Below are positions 31,613-41,958 of a DNA stretch of 64,000 nucleotides, piece by piece; the stretch's first letter is position 1; each line of letters begins with the position of its first letter. A model generated the notes under the pieces. The model searched no databases. It saw only the letters and a program-made list of their open reading frames with translations, and was not told the DNA's origin. The position numbers and the translations under genes were made by a program. Where the stretch lies: the NCBI GenBank assembly GCA_963580285.1, contig OY757021.1:90383221-90447220 (forward strand), given 5' to 3'. The DNA comes from Lucinisca nassula (taxonomy: Eukaryota; Mollusca; Bivalvia; Lucinida; Lucinidae).

Positions 31613-31911
31613 TGATTTTGTTTGATTTGAGGTTCAACGTCCCCGTCAACACTGTAAAGGTCATTTTGGAGACGTTGCTTTCAATTTTGTGGAACTTTTA
31701 CCCGACATTGAGATGAAATGACATCACAAGCCCTGTCGCCCAATGAAACCAATAGGGTTAATTAGCATGGACAGTCCGCCTCGCACCGCGATCTGGACAG
31801 GCTTAGATCCTCTAAGCGGTTTACCAGTACTAGTGTGCGGGCTGGATTCAGCTCTGCGTGGAAGCATCATGCAGCCCTTTTATTTCTTCAAGCCCCTATG
31901 GGCGGGGGCCG
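31613..31911 (-). mobile_element. SINE family B with 13-bp target duplication
   Basis: 'ccgttaaaacttt' at 31600-31612 and 31912-31924. Full length. Confidence 0.93.
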
Positions 31912-31924
31912 CCGTTAAAACTTT

Positions 31925-32535
31925 ACATGTTAGTAACTGATGAAAAAATGTAGAACAAGATCAGCACCATGTTCTGTGGCGTTTTATCTTAGTCTACATT
32001 GTTTGCCAGATCGAACATTTTGTTCAAGTGCAGATTTTACAGATAACACTTACATGTACCCAAGACTGACAAACGACCCGGCTATGTTTGGGTTGATTGT
32101 TTGGCATTCGACCCGAAGTTACTAATAAAAAAAGAGCGATTCGGAGCTAACGTCTACGTGACTATCACTGACTTCTCAGAATAACCTTTTCTTGCAAAAA
32201 ATAGCCGCAGTGAGATCAGGGTATTCCATAAGACTGAAGAGGGTCTTCCTGGAATCATAGGGTGAGCTTGGCAAACAGTGTAGACTAAGTTCGGACGCTG
32301 CAGAATGCGCTTCTTATCAAAATCTTCACTATTCGTTTGGAATTTCAGAGTTAAATTAAACAGTTTAATCTCAGCCCCGGACTTTTACCCCAACCTACAT
32401 CCCACCAACACTTTCGGTGCTTTGTTTCTGAAACCAAACGATTGCATGATTACAACACGCTGTCGCTTAGGCACCATGCCCTTAAGCTAAAAAGGTTAAA
32501 TCAATCAACCGTGACGTATGGTTACGGGTCCGTCC
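31925..32535. other. No gene seen
   Basis: Short ORFs of about 60 codons only, without coding features or known repeat. Confidence 0.35.
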
Positions 32536-32547
32536 ACGATCCTGTGT

Positions 32548-32849
32548 TTTGTTTTGTTTGATTTGAGGTTTAACGTCCCCGTCAACACTGTATAGGTCAT
32601 TTTGGAGACGTTGCTTCCAATTTTGTGGGACTTTTACCCGACACTGAGATGAAATGACATCTCAAGCCCTGCCACCCAATGAAACCAATAGGGTTTTTAT
32701 GCATGGACGGTCGGACTCGCACCGCTTTGCCTGGGCAGGCTTAGATCCTCTAAGCAGATTACCAGTACTCGTGTGCGGGTCGGTTTCAGCTCTGCGCGGA
32801 AGTATCATGCAGCCCATATATTTCTTTAAGCCCTGATGGGCGGGGGCCA
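32548..32849 (-). mobile_element. SINE family B with 12-bp target duplication
   Basis: 'acgatcctgtgt' at 32536-32547 and 32850-32861. Full length and close to the family consensus. Confidence 0.93.
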
Positions 32850-33021
32850 ACGATCCTGTGTACCACCTTCACACCAGCACTGATAGAAACCACATGTTCA
32901 GGATCAAACTTTTGATGTGTGAAGTAATGTCGTGCCTAGAAAAGAAGAAATTGTATTTTGTTCTCAAAAAGCATCAAGTGAGAACATATTGCAACATTTT
33001 TCATTAAACCCATGACAGTTA

Positions 33022-33183
33022 GAGTGAGTGTTTGAGTTTTACGTCCCATTAACAGCTAAGGTCATACGGAGACGATACCTCGGTTTAAAGACACATCCGA
33101 AAGTCTGGAGAAGTCCGGGATCGATCTTGCGATCCCTGGTTTACAAGGCGAGTAGCATAACCACTACACCACGGAGGCTTCTA
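33022..33183 (-). mobile_element. tRNA-derived SINE family E
   Basis: 'gaagcctccgtggtgtagtg' head and 'gggacgtaaaac' tail on the minus strand; B box 'ggatcgatc'. Confidence 0.8.
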
Positions 33184-33732
33184 AAGGACAGTTAGAAGCT
33201 GGTCGGAAAGCGGATGGCGTTGACTCTGATTTTGGGTGCCACATGTGTGTGATCTATTTGTCTGTTGGAGCGACATCTAACTATCAACAGAAGACGCTAG
33301 TGGACGTCGACGAAGCAGAAGATCGACGTCAGTACGTCAAGATCGATTCATCCGACAGACGCATATGCGAAGCAGATTTCCGCCGGCATCTGCTCCACTG
33401 TACCTGTAGATAAACAAAGGGTTTCAGCTACCGACTATAGTCTTTCAAAACGCAGTGAGACGTGACTGCACTTTTAATTTTGGACTCGTCCGTGTTTTAG
33501 GTAAGTCGCCTGTGGTGGATATTTTTAACACTGGGCGATAGTTACCGTCATATCCTTAATCTCGGGCGTCGTGTAACCAGATTGACGACCAGTCGAGACA
33601 CTTTAGTAGCACGTCTTCCATCTTGGAGATCTAGGGTTCGAATCTTTGGCAGATGTTTTTTTTTTTTACTTTTTTTTTTTATTTTTTATTTTTACTTTTC
33701 TTTAACATTTTTTCGAACCTATGAAATTGGAG
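33184..33732. other. No gene; T-rich tract
   Basis: 33656-33712 is a T-rich low-complexity run. The rest shows nothing I can name. Confidence 0.35.
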
Positions 33733-33744
33733 CACATGAGATGT

Positions 33745-34030
33745 TTGTTTGTTTGATTTGAGGTTTATTGTCCCCGTCAAGTTTGGAGAAGTTGCTTCCA
33801 GTTTTGTGGGTTTTTTACCCGACACTGAGATGAAACGACATCTCAAGCTCTGCCACCCAATAAAATTAAACGGTTTAATAAGTATGGACGGTCCAACCCG
33901 CACCACTTTGCCTGGGCAGGTTCGGACTTACTAAGCGGTTTACCATTGCTCATGTGTCGACAGTTTCAGATCCGCTTGGAAGCATCGTGCAGCTCGATCA
34001 ATTTCTCCAAGCCCCGATGGACGGGGCCAT
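33745..34030 (-). mobile_element. SINE family B with target duplication
   Basis: 'cacatgagatgt' at 33733-33744 and 'cacattagatgt' at 34031-34042 (one mismatch). The body is more diverged than other copies. Confidence 0.85.
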
Positions 34031-34195
34031 CACATTAGATGTATATTCATTTTATCGAAAAGATGGAAAGAGCACAAGCGAATCGTTGCAGCTCGGATTC
34101 AAGAAGTATTATCAAAAATGTTACTATGATTGAACGTACATTCATAGCCGTCAGTGAAGGCAAATGCGCTGTTGAAATGAATCTGAAAATTGTAT

Positions 34196-34492
34196 TAGGC
34201 TTTTACGGCCCAGGCAACACTATTTAGGTCATTTTTGAGCCGGTCAGTTTACTAATCCACACATATCCCTGGCAAGCTTATACGTAAGCGGTTAACCAGT
34301 ACAATGCACAATCTTTCCCCAGAAACTAATAACCGCCCTTCTTGAATCAACAGAAAGAAGGGAATGGCCATGGAAAAGATTTCATGATCAATCTCCATGG
34401 GAAATAATGTTCCTGACCCCGGCAGGTATCGAGCCCGCGTCCTATTGACCACCGGCCAGACGGGCATCCGACTGAACTATCGAGGCCGGCAT
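34196..34492 (-). mobile_element. tRNA-derived SINE family C
   Basis: On the minus strand: 'ctcgatagttcagtcggatg' head, then 'gggctcgatacctgcc' and the standard body, ending 'gttgcctgggccgtaaaa'. The 5' end is intact. Confidence 0.8.
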
Positions 34493-34499
34493 CCAACAT

Positions 34500-34860
34500 A
34501 AAAATATAATTGTTGAAAATAAAATAAAAGGAAACAAAATAAATGATGTAAATATGAAAAATAAAGAAAATAACTTTAAACATAAAGAAGATAAAATAAA
34601 AATGAAAAATCAAATATAAAAAAAATGTGCCACTGGGACTCGAACCCTCGTCTAAAAGACTTTTAGTGTGACTAGTAGTACATCGCATTAACCACTCGGC
34701 CATGACTTCTATGTAGATAATACCAAAACATTGATTTATATCTTTAAAATCACGAGAAAAAAAGTATCCGAAACCTGCTTCCCCTAAAAAATGGAATCGA
34801 CTCGTCTCGCTTAAACTTTGAACTCTCAAAGGTCGTTGATAAACTATAATAAGCACTGAC
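34500..34860 (-). mobile_element. Element with tRNA-Ser-like module (family F)
   Basis: On the minus strand at about 34625-34715: 'gtcatggccgagtggttaat' and 'agggttcgagtccc' are tRNA-Ser-type A and B boxes with a long variable region. The acceptor arms do not pair and the T stem has mismatches, so this is not a working tRNA. Flanks ('aggggaagcaggtt' inverted, and an A/T-rich tail) recur at 39830-40360, which marks a dispersed family. Confidence 0.6.
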
Positions 34861-34933
34861 ACAGTTCGTCGCTCTTATGCGATGCACTTTTGAGAGCTAG
34901 ACGTCCCTGACGTGACCAAAATTAAGACGTCAA

Positions 34934-35715
34934 CACAGTACAGAACACTTACGCTGGTGCATGAAATACATACATGTATATTGGCGTCTAAGCGACTTGC
35001 GTGATATGCGTTTCAGTGACACATCGCACTTCAGCGTGAATCACGCCGATTGTCGTTTCGGGGTGTTTCGACATATAGGTGTAAGGTATGCCGAGGCGAC
35101 GCGTGCGTAATAGAGCATTACATATCGGATGGATTAAGCGAAATGGTATGTCAAGCCATTGCATGTAGCTAGCGACATTAAGAACATTCAAGATCATGGC
35201 TGAGACGTTAACCGAATAGCGCGACGTTACATCAATCAAGTGCGTCGGCCTCACGTGGTTCCATTTATTTGTTTACGCTCAGAATCCGGGATATCTAATC
35301 CAGCAGGATGAAGCGCGGGTTCATAGTGCTGTTCTTACTCAAAAATGTCTTCAAGCCAATGGAATTTATGTACTGGACTGACCAGCCTTTCTCCTCCGAT
35401 CTCTTTGTGGAAAATAGAGTATCTTTTATGGGGAGGTATCCGCAACCGACCAGACAAAAATGTTAATAATTGACAGTAGCATTGTTAAAACTTGAATTTT
35501 AATGTTTGGTTTTGAAAACGCAAATAGTTTCTTTCCAAAATTTGAAACATCGAATGGCATTTCATGATACCACCGGTGTATAGACATCTGCAAACATATC
35601 ATACAATGGAATTTGCAGAACAACTTTTCTAAATTTTAAGATCTTTTTTAGAAAGGTTGTCTGTAAATTTTCACAGTGTTTTGATTTTTTCATAGAACCT
35701 GTCATTTCAGTGCCT
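34934..35715 (+). mobile_element. Tc1-like relic, 3' part
   Basis: Continues the 30945-31216 relic from 'cacagtac'. It matches 42880-43630 reversed through 'gtttacgctcagaatccggg', 'ttcaagccaatggaatt' and the end 'catttcagtgcctttggcgc'. The transposase reading frame is destroyed. Confidence 0.8.
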
Positions 35716-35737
35716 TTGGCGCTTTGATTGTTTTTGT

Positions 35738-35780
35738 TGCAAAATTCTCAATACATTTGAATAGGCGTGTTTTCGTAATG
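35738..35780 (+). mobile_element. Hairpin MITE A end fragment
   Basis: 'aatacatttgaataggcgtg' plus 'ttttcgtaatg', a solitary terminal repeat. Confidence 0.6.
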
Positions 35781-35931
35781 ATGTAGCCAAATTCAAAGCT
35801 TGAAGAACCCATTTCAGAAGGGTTAACCACAATTCGGTCAGTGCAACGCAACGTACATGTACAATGTTCCTTGAATCATCAAGATATAAACGCAAACATT
35901 CCGGTCAGAAGACGGTTTTGACTTTTGGTAT

Positions 35932-36078
35932 GGTTTGGGGTTTAACGGCCCATTCAGCACCATTTAGATAATGCCGAGCATGCAGTCAATTTACCGAACC
36001 ACCTGAGCAGCCATAAGCTAATATAGTGCATATTATTTCGCCAGAAACTGACAACTGTCCTTCTTGAATCTGAGAGAA
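35932..36078 (-). mobile_element. tRNA-SINE family C fragment
   Basis: 'gtttaacggcccattcagca' and 'tttcgccagaaactgacaac' match the 3' half of family C in reverse. Confidence 0.65.
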
Positions 36079-36082
36079 GAGA

Positions 36083-36380
36083 GTTTGTTTGATTCAAGGT
36101 TTAACGTCCCCGTCGACACTGTATAGGTCATTTTGGAAACGTTGCTTCCAATTTTATGGGACTTTTTTCCGACATCGAGATGAAATGACATCTCAGGCCC
36201 TGTCGTCCGATGAAACCAATAGGGTTTATAAGCATGGAAGGTCCGACTCGCACCGCTTTGCCTGGGCAGGCTTAGATCCTCTAGGCAATTTACCAGTTCT
36301 CGTGTGGGGTCTGTTTCAGCTCTGCGTGGAAGCATAAAGCAGTCAATCTATTTCTTCAAGCCCCGATGGGCGGGGGCCGG
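36083..36380 (-). mobile_element. SINE family B
   Basis: From 'gagtttgtttgattcaaggt' to 'gatgggcgggggcc', inserted against the family C fragment. Confidence 0.85.
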
Positions 36381-36414
36381 GATAGGCTGTTCTTATTTAT
36401 TTTTCCATCATTAT

Positions 36415-36617
36415 TTAAGGGGAATTGGAACACATTCAGGGGAGGCAACTCCTGCAAAAGCATTTTTGTCTCCCATATCAATAGGGTCATCTCTAGCAAA
36501 TTCTTTCCTTTAAGAGTAGACCCCTTTTTCAGTGGAAAAGCGAACAGGAAGTCCTGAAAGTTGTCTCCCTTTGAAGATCGGCGGAAAAAAATCTGCCAGG
36601 TGTTCATATTCCCTTTA
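36415..36617 (-). mobile_element. MITE family P
   Basis: Ends 'ttaaggggaattggaacac' and 'gtgttcatattccctttaa'; inner arms 'tagcaaattctttcc' and 'aggaaagaat' as in the other copies. Confidence 0.75.
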
Positions 36618-36689
36618 ATGCACTGATGCCAGTCTACTATGGAGAACATGCACCGTATAATACTCATACTTCCTCGCTGACGCTTCGCC

Positions 36690-37155
36690 AAAAAACCAAC
36701 AACAAAAAAAAAAAAAAAACAAAAAAAAAACGAAGTCGTGGACCTTAAAGCCTACTACAAGTTACAGTTTTTACAGTTTTGAACAGGGCTTTCTCCTTTG
36801 ATTGTGAAACTTGGACAGTCTACCAACGGTATGCCAAAAGACAGAACCACTTCCATACAAGTTGTCTAAGAAAACTTCTTAAGATTAAGTGAGATAAGAT
36901 TCAATGTAGACTGACACAGAAGTCCATACTTTTCTAAACACGATACAAATACGATGAAATAACCATGATACTAGAAAGCTTGAAGACCGTTTGCTCACGA
37001 AAATCATCTGTGGAGAACAACAGTTCAGAAAACCCTCCCCTGGGCTCATCAGAAGAATGACAAAAAGGATCAGTTAAGGCATCACCAACAAAGCTTTCTC
37101 CCTCAAACTTCTCGCTTAATGTGAGACAGGCAGTTTAGAGTTTACATGCAAACAG
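36690..37155. other. No gene seen
   Basis: A poly(A) tract at about 36702-36730, then sequence with short ORFs only. A phrase near 36790-36890 ('gtgaaacttggacagt', 'caccac'-poor) may be a retroelement fragment but cannot be assigned. Confidence 0.3.
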
Positions 37156-37160
37156 TAGCA

Positions 37161-37350
37161 CGGGCCTCCGTAGCCTAATGGGTAAGATCGCCAAGTCTCT
37201 CACCCCGCTGGTTCGCGCCTAGCTCACCTCGCACATGTGAGACGCAAAGTTCTGCAACGGAAGGCCAGGTGACTTTTCTCTGTTAACGATCGGCTCAATA
37301 TAAGCAAACTAATCTTGAAAGAGCCATAAAAAACTAAACAAAAACAAAAC
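37161..37350 (+). mobile_element. tRNA-derived SINE family D
   Basis: 'gggcctccgtagcctaatgg' head, B-box-like 'tggttcgcgcc', 'agttctgcaacggaa', 'ttaacgatcggctc', 'atcttgaaagagcc' and an A-rich tail. Confidence 0.7.
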
Positions 37351-37379
37351 GAAAAAATATATAGAGGATCTTACATGAG

Positions 37380-37621
37380 TGTTCATGTATTATTGAATTC
37401 ATTAAACGAGTTGAGGAAAAGGGATAAAATGCGAGGCTTTGCCGAGCATTTTATCTCTTTTCCTCAACCAGATTAATAAATTCAATAATACATGAGCACG
37501 AATGCAAGATTCTTTTTATCATATGACATTTAAAACGCATTTTATTCACGATTGTTTACAAAAAAGTCAATTTTCCACCATTAGCAAACGCGACGCCGAT
37601 GAGAACGTCGTATATGTAACG
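37380..37621 (+). mobile_element. Dispersed element S, left part
   Basis: Contains hairpin 'gataaaatgcgaggctttgc' with its complement. It matches 41225-41580 in reverse, continuous there with the sequence found here after 38803. Host of the 37622-38803 insertion. Confidence 0.8.
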
Positions 37622-38181
37622 TTATACCCCCATTCCACTAGGCGGCGATTCCGCTACGCTTCAAATGTTTGGTCAAATCGCCATGGATCGTAGCAGAATC
37701 GCCAACAGCGCAACAGAAGCGTGATGAGCGTAGTAGAAGCGCATCGGAAGCTTCATGATCGCCACCTCATGGCGCTTGTTTTGACCCTGCTCAAAATTTA
37801 CGTAGCGGAAGCGCCGAGCAGACGAAGCGCAACAGAAGCGTAGTAAAAGCGTAGCGAGAAATTCATGAGCGCAGCCGTATCGTGGCAGAATCGCCAGGAT
37901 CGTAGCAAGCGCGTAGTCACATCGTATCGACAGCGCGAAGAAATTTGTCCACGATCTAGCTACGCTTCTGCTACGTTCACTGCGATCACGCTACGCTATA
38001 TGCGCCCAGGCTACGATCCTGGCGATTCCGCGGCGACTAAACAATTTGCGAAAACCTAACTACTACGCTTCCGCTACGCTTCCACTACGGTCTTGGCGAC
38101 ATGGCTGCGTTCCCTCCACGTTCATGCCACGCTCTTGGCGACTGAACTGCGCTCATGACGTTTCGCTCCACGACGTTGGCG

Positions 38182-38259
38182 ATCAGTATAAAAGTAGCAC
38201 GCTTTCATTGCAAATTTCATTCTTTGCTGACGTTCCGAACTGTTCACAGGTAATGCAAC
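38182..38259 (+). promoter_or_regulatory. TATA promoter inside the palindromic transposon
   Basis: 'agtataaaagtagcacg' (38186-38202) is a strong TATA box about 70 bp upstream of the ATG at 38260. 'cacaggtaatg' just before the ATG could also be a splice donor. Confidence 0.55.
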
Positions 38260-38544
38260 ATGATTAATCCCCGTAAACGGAAGGCCAAATCGGTCAAAGC
38301 GAAGCCTACAAAACAAACTCAGTCTGAACCTCAGCCGGGGCCATCACAAACTGATGATTCTGTTTGTCAAGCTGAGCCTGACCCTCTCCCTCCAGAACTC
38401 CAGGCAGAAGGCGAAGTTCAGCCCAATGAAGAAGAGGACAGCTTGGAGGTGGACGAAGGGAGTAGGCTGTCTAAAAGCGCAACAGCAACGCAGCTACCGC
38501 GCCTTGGTCGTAGTAAAATCGCAACTACATCGCCGATAGCGTAG
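38260..38544 (+). CDS. Transposon-encoded ORF, 94 aa, function unknown
   Basis: Starts 'MINPRKRKAKSVKAK', a basic, nuclear-localisation-like N-terminus. A Gln/Pro/Ser section follows ('PQPGPSQTDDS'), then an acidic stretch ('EEEDSLEVDEG'). The last 25 codons run into the inverted repeat, where the reading is probably accidental. The composition suggests the N-terminus of a transposase or accessory protein left behind after internal deletion. No catalytic domain is present. Confidence 0.45.
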   Translation: MINPRKRKAKSVKAKPTKQTQSEPQPGPSQTDDSVCQAEPDPLPPELQAEGEVQPNEEEDSLEVDEGSRLSKSATATQLPRLGRSKIATTSPIA

Positions 38545-38806
38545 ACTAAGCGTAGCCTGATCTCCTTCGTCGTAGCGAAAGCGTAGTAGAAACGCCATGA
38601 AGAGACCCAAAGCGCCACGGAAGCGCAACAGTATCGCAGCATGAGCGTGACCATCGCAGCGACATCGCAGTAGAAGCGTACTGGAATCGTAGTAGAAACG
38701 CAGAAGTTCCAAAAAGTGTCATATGTCGGCGCTTCTACGGCGATTTGAAGAAGCGCCATGATCGCCATGAGCGCAGCGGCATCGCCGTCTAGTGGAATGG
38801 GTGTAT

Positions 38807-38900
38807 TACGGGACGTATCTAACTAATTTGTATATTTAATCCACTAGTGGATTATCGAAAATATTACATGGCATTATTACACTCTCAGACGCGACGTCAT
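38807..38900 (+). mobile_element. Dispersed element S, right part
   Basis: 'cgggacgtatctaacta', the 16-bp palindrome 'aatccactagtggatt' and 'acactctcagacgcgacgtc' continue element S after the insertion. Confidence 0.75.
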
Positions 38901-38975
38901 ATGATAAATATATATATATTGCCAGTAATCTTAACCTCAACATCTCAAACTATCCACCCTTACCTTTGGTGACAC

Positions 38976-39234
38976 ACATTACGATAACACACCCATGCGA
39001 CAAAGTACATTTTTGACATCTCCAAATTGGCTACTTTTCTGAATAAAATCCGTGATATTTTTCTTATTTATACTGCAAACATAAGTTGTGGGTGCTCGTT
39101 AGAACCGCCTCAAGTCTCCACAACCTATGTCTTGGAGCAGAAACCCCAGTTGTATACCCCGGTAAACCCCAGTTTTCTCTATATAAAGTGCGGTTTAGTT
39201 GGGTGTTCATTTCACGGACTTGTTCACGTGATGG
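38976..39234 (+). mobile_element. Hairpin MITE A, B-type, core arm deleted
   Basis: Ends 'cattacgataacacacc' and 'acttgttcacgtgatgg'. The hairpin has lost its right arm ('gaaccgcctcaagtctcc'). Confidence 0.8.
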
Positions 39235-39244
39235 TCATAACATA

Positions 39245-39440
39245 TTTACCCTAATCCTGCTGAATATATTAATTACGCCACGCCCGTTTCTGACTATCCA
39301 CCAATCAAGTTACTTGATACTATGCATTTGTTCAACCCACAATCTGGATGACAAACAGTGTAGATCCTGAGCAGATGACTAATCTGCATCTACACTGTTA
39401 GTAAAGGTGTGGGATGTTTGTCGTGTTCAAGGGGATAAGG
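39245..39440. mobile_element. piggyBac-type MITE family I, diverged
   Basis: 'accctaatcctgctgaat', 'ccaatcaagttacttgat', and the centre 'gatgactaatctgcatctac'. Terminal TTAA sites are eroded. Confidence 0.6.
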
Positions 39441-39510
39441 ATAAATAGAATTTATGATGTTGTTTTTCGATGCAGATATTATTCGGCGCAAGATTTATAG
39501 TTTATCAACG

Positions 39511-39828
39511 ACTTGCTTCTCGGCAGTTCAGTCGGATGCGCGTCTGACTGGTGATCAGAGGACGCGGGTTTGATACCTGCCGCGGTCGGCAGCATTCTTT
39601 CGTGGAGATTGATCATGAAATCTTTTCTACGGTCATTCTCTCCCTTGCGCTGATTCAAGAAGGGCAATTATCAGTTTCTGGCGAAAGAATATGCACTAAA
39701 TTGGTAAACCGCTTACGTATGAGCCTGCCCAGGATAAGTGTGGATAGGCAAACTGATCGGCTCAAAAATGACCTAAAATAGGGTTGACTGGGCCGTTAAA
39801 CTCCAATACAAATAAAGAAAAATTAGCG
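39511..39828 (+). mobile_element. tRNA-derived SINE family C
   Basis: Head 'cggcagttcagtcggatg', B box 'gggtttgatacc', and end 'gttgactgggccgttaaact' with an A-rich tail. Confidence 0.85.
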
Positions 39829-39829
39829 A

Positions 39830-40360
39830 CTTTTGAGAGTTCAAAGTTCAAGTGTGATAAGACTATTTCACTTTTTAGGGGAAGCAGGTTACGGATATTA
39901 AATGCTGTGAAATTCCGCTATTAAGACCATCTAAAACGAAGACTAATTCTCCTTTAAAATGCATATTTGAAAGGTTTCAGTCATTCTTTCTGTGTGTTGT
40001 CTGCACTCGGCGTCTTCTGGAAATAGACTACCTTTGGGACTGTTCAAAAGTGGTCTTTAAACCGCTTTTGAACAGTCCCAAAGGTGGTCTAATTATTGGA
40101 ATTATACTGTATATGAATATTTGCTTTAATATATTATATAGAAGTCGTGGCCAAGTGGTCACGGCAATGCACTATGAATCTCACTATTTTTTTTTTTTCT
40201 CGAAGAAGGGGTTAGAGTCCTAGTGGTACAATTTTCTTTTTAATGTTAACTTTTTATGCTTTTTAGTTACTTTCCTTTTTATATTTACAATTGTCTCCTT
40301 TATTTCCTTTTTTCTAATTTCAACAAATATATTTTTTATTTCATTGTATAACTAGCAAAT
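39830..40360 (+). mobile_element. Family F element split by MITE G
   Basis: 'ttaggggaagcaggttacgg' and the tRNA-Ser-like 'gaagtcgtggccaagtggtc' with 'gggttagagtccta' mirror 34500-34860. A MITE G copy lies between at 39906-40113. Confidence 0.55.
39906..40113 (+). mobile_element. Tc1-type MITE family G
   Basis: 'ctgtgaaattccgctattaa' and 'ttggaattatactgta' ends; palindrome 'gggactgttcaaaagtggtc' with its complement. Confidence 0.82.
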
Positions 40361-40479
40361 AAATTTCAACAACGCATTTTAATATGCACCTTCGCCTTCA
40401 ATGGCAGATATGTACGTTCCATCATAGTATCATTTTTGAGTATTCTCCTATAATTAGAGCATGCCTTGTTGTATAGGTC

Positions 40480-40710
40480 TACGAAAACACGCCTATTCAA
40501 ATATATTGAAAATTTTACCATCAAAAAAATAAAAATAAAAAAAATAAAAATAAAAAGTTTCAGATAAAAAATTCTGATAATTTTCATATTTCTGCTCAAA
40601 ACATAGCTTGTGGGAACTCGTTAGAACCGTATACCCATGTAAATCCCAGTTTTACTATATGAAAGTGGGGTTTAAGGAGCTCAAAATTATATAGACGTGT
40701 TTTCGTGATG
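40480..40710 (+). mobile_element. Hairpin MITE A, core deleted
   Basis: Ends 'acgaaaacacgcctatt' and 'atagacgtgttttcgtgatg'. The sequence jumps from 'gttagaaccg' to 'tatacccatg', so the right hairpin arm is lost. Confidence 0.8.
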
Positions 40711-40860
40711 AAGGCTTCTGTAAACTTTTACAACAAATTGTTTTTTTATTTTTCCCCAGAAGACAGTACTTGAAATCACAAGCGAATCGTCAATTTGCGT
40801 GACATGTCAAATACTGTTTTCTGAGAAAAATAAGAAAACATATTTCAAAATGTCGTCTTT

Positions 40861-41087
40861 GTTTGTATTGGACTTTAACGACCTAGTCAACACTGTTTTA
40901 GATCATTTTTGAGCCGGTCAGTTTACCTATTCACGCTTTTCCTGGGCAGGCTTATACGTAAGTGGTTAACCAGTACAGTGCACATTCTTTTGCCAGAAAC
41001 TGCCAATTGCCCTTCTTGAATCAGCGGAAGGGAGAGAGTGGCCGTAGAAAAGATTTCATGATCAATCTTCACGAAAGAATGTCGTCT
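40861..41087 (-). mobile_element. tRNA-SINE family C, 3' part
   Basis: 'gactttaacgacctagtcaa', 'gagccggtcagtttacctat' and 'cacgaaagaatgtcg'; the tRNA head is missing. Confidence 0.75.
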
Positions 41088-41169
41088 ACTGAAAAAATAC
41101 CTAGCATGCAGAGCGTTTAATATATAGTGCTCTTAGTATAGTGGTCTTAATTTTGAATATCAATTTAGC

Positions 41170-41580
41170 ACAGCGCGCCTATGTAGGCATCGCGGAAAGG
41201 AACTGTGGTTTATTCTGGTTTATCATATGACGTCGCGTCTGAGAGTGTAATAACGCCATGTAATATTTTCGATAATCCACTAGTGGATTAAATATGCAAA
41301 TTAGCTAGATACGTCCCGTAACGTTACACGTACGACGTCCTTAACGATGTCGCGTTTATAAATGGCGGAATATTGATATTTTTGTAAACCATCGTGAATA
41401 AAATGCGTTTTAAATGTCATATGATAAATAGAATCTTGCATTCGTGCTCATATATTGTTGAATTTATTAAACTCGTTGAGGAAAAGGGATAAAATGCTCG
41501 GCAAAGCCTCGCATTTTATCGCTTTTCTTCAACTCGTTTAATAAATTCAATAATCAACGCTCATGTAAGATCCTCTATAT
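41170..41580 (-). mobile_element. Dispersed element S, uninterrupted copy
   Basis: Reverse copy of 37380-37621 plus 38807-38900, containing the empty site 'ccgtaacgttac' for the palindromic transposon. Includes the hairpin 'aaaatgctcggcaaagcctc'. Confidence 0.8.
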
Positions 41581-41589
41581 ACATAACTT

Positions 41590-41958
41590 GGCGGGAGAGC
41601 GTGATACGAAAAGCTGCCAATTTATGATGTCACTCGTAAATTCTTTGACGTAAGACGGTGTATCGTCGTTTTCTCGATCAAAAAAAAAAAAAAAAAGAAA
41701 AAAAAAGAAAAACTTACAAAAGGACTAATTTATTTTTTTAAGGGAAGTAACAACACAAGATGATTTGTTGGGTTTAAATGTGTAAGAGTTGAGCAGTGTA
41801 TTATTGAGTTATTACGTAACAGATCACAGTTTGTCGGTCAGTTGTAAGTAGAACAAGGCAACGCAAGCGTAGCATCCCCTCGCAACTGCATACCATTCAT
41901 TAACATAAAAATCCAATCTGAATATGTTAGACAAATTAGACATAATAGATTACCTTTG
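41590..41958. other. No gene; poly(A) tract
   Basis: A-rich run at about 41680-41712. 'gacgtaagacggtgtat' resembles 28840-28858, hinting at a further shared repeat. Confidence 0.4.

Larger units (their letters stand above)
37622..38803 (+). mobile_element. 1.18-kb palindromic transposon with promoter and ORF
   Basis: Ends 'tacccccattccactag' and 'ctagtggaatgggtgta' are inverted repeats, continued inside by 'cggcgat'. Flanked by TTA on each side (37619-37621 and 38804-38806). The related sequence at 41310-41330 has one TTA and no insert. The two halves (37640-38050 and 38550-38790) are dense in inverted 'gcgtagcg' / 'cgctacgc' words and form a giant foldback. The centre has a TATA box and a 94-codon ORF. 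A 3-bp TTA duplication fits PIF/Harbinger, although the termini are unusual for that group. Confidence 0.85.

Noticed and set aside
34625..34715. Possible functional tRNA-Ser
   Set aside because: Acceptor arms do not pair and the T stem is mismatched; part of a dispersed family.
34347..34862. 171-codon minus-strand ORF
   Set aside because: Spans a tRNA-like module, a poly-A/T stretch and a SINE; repeat read-through.
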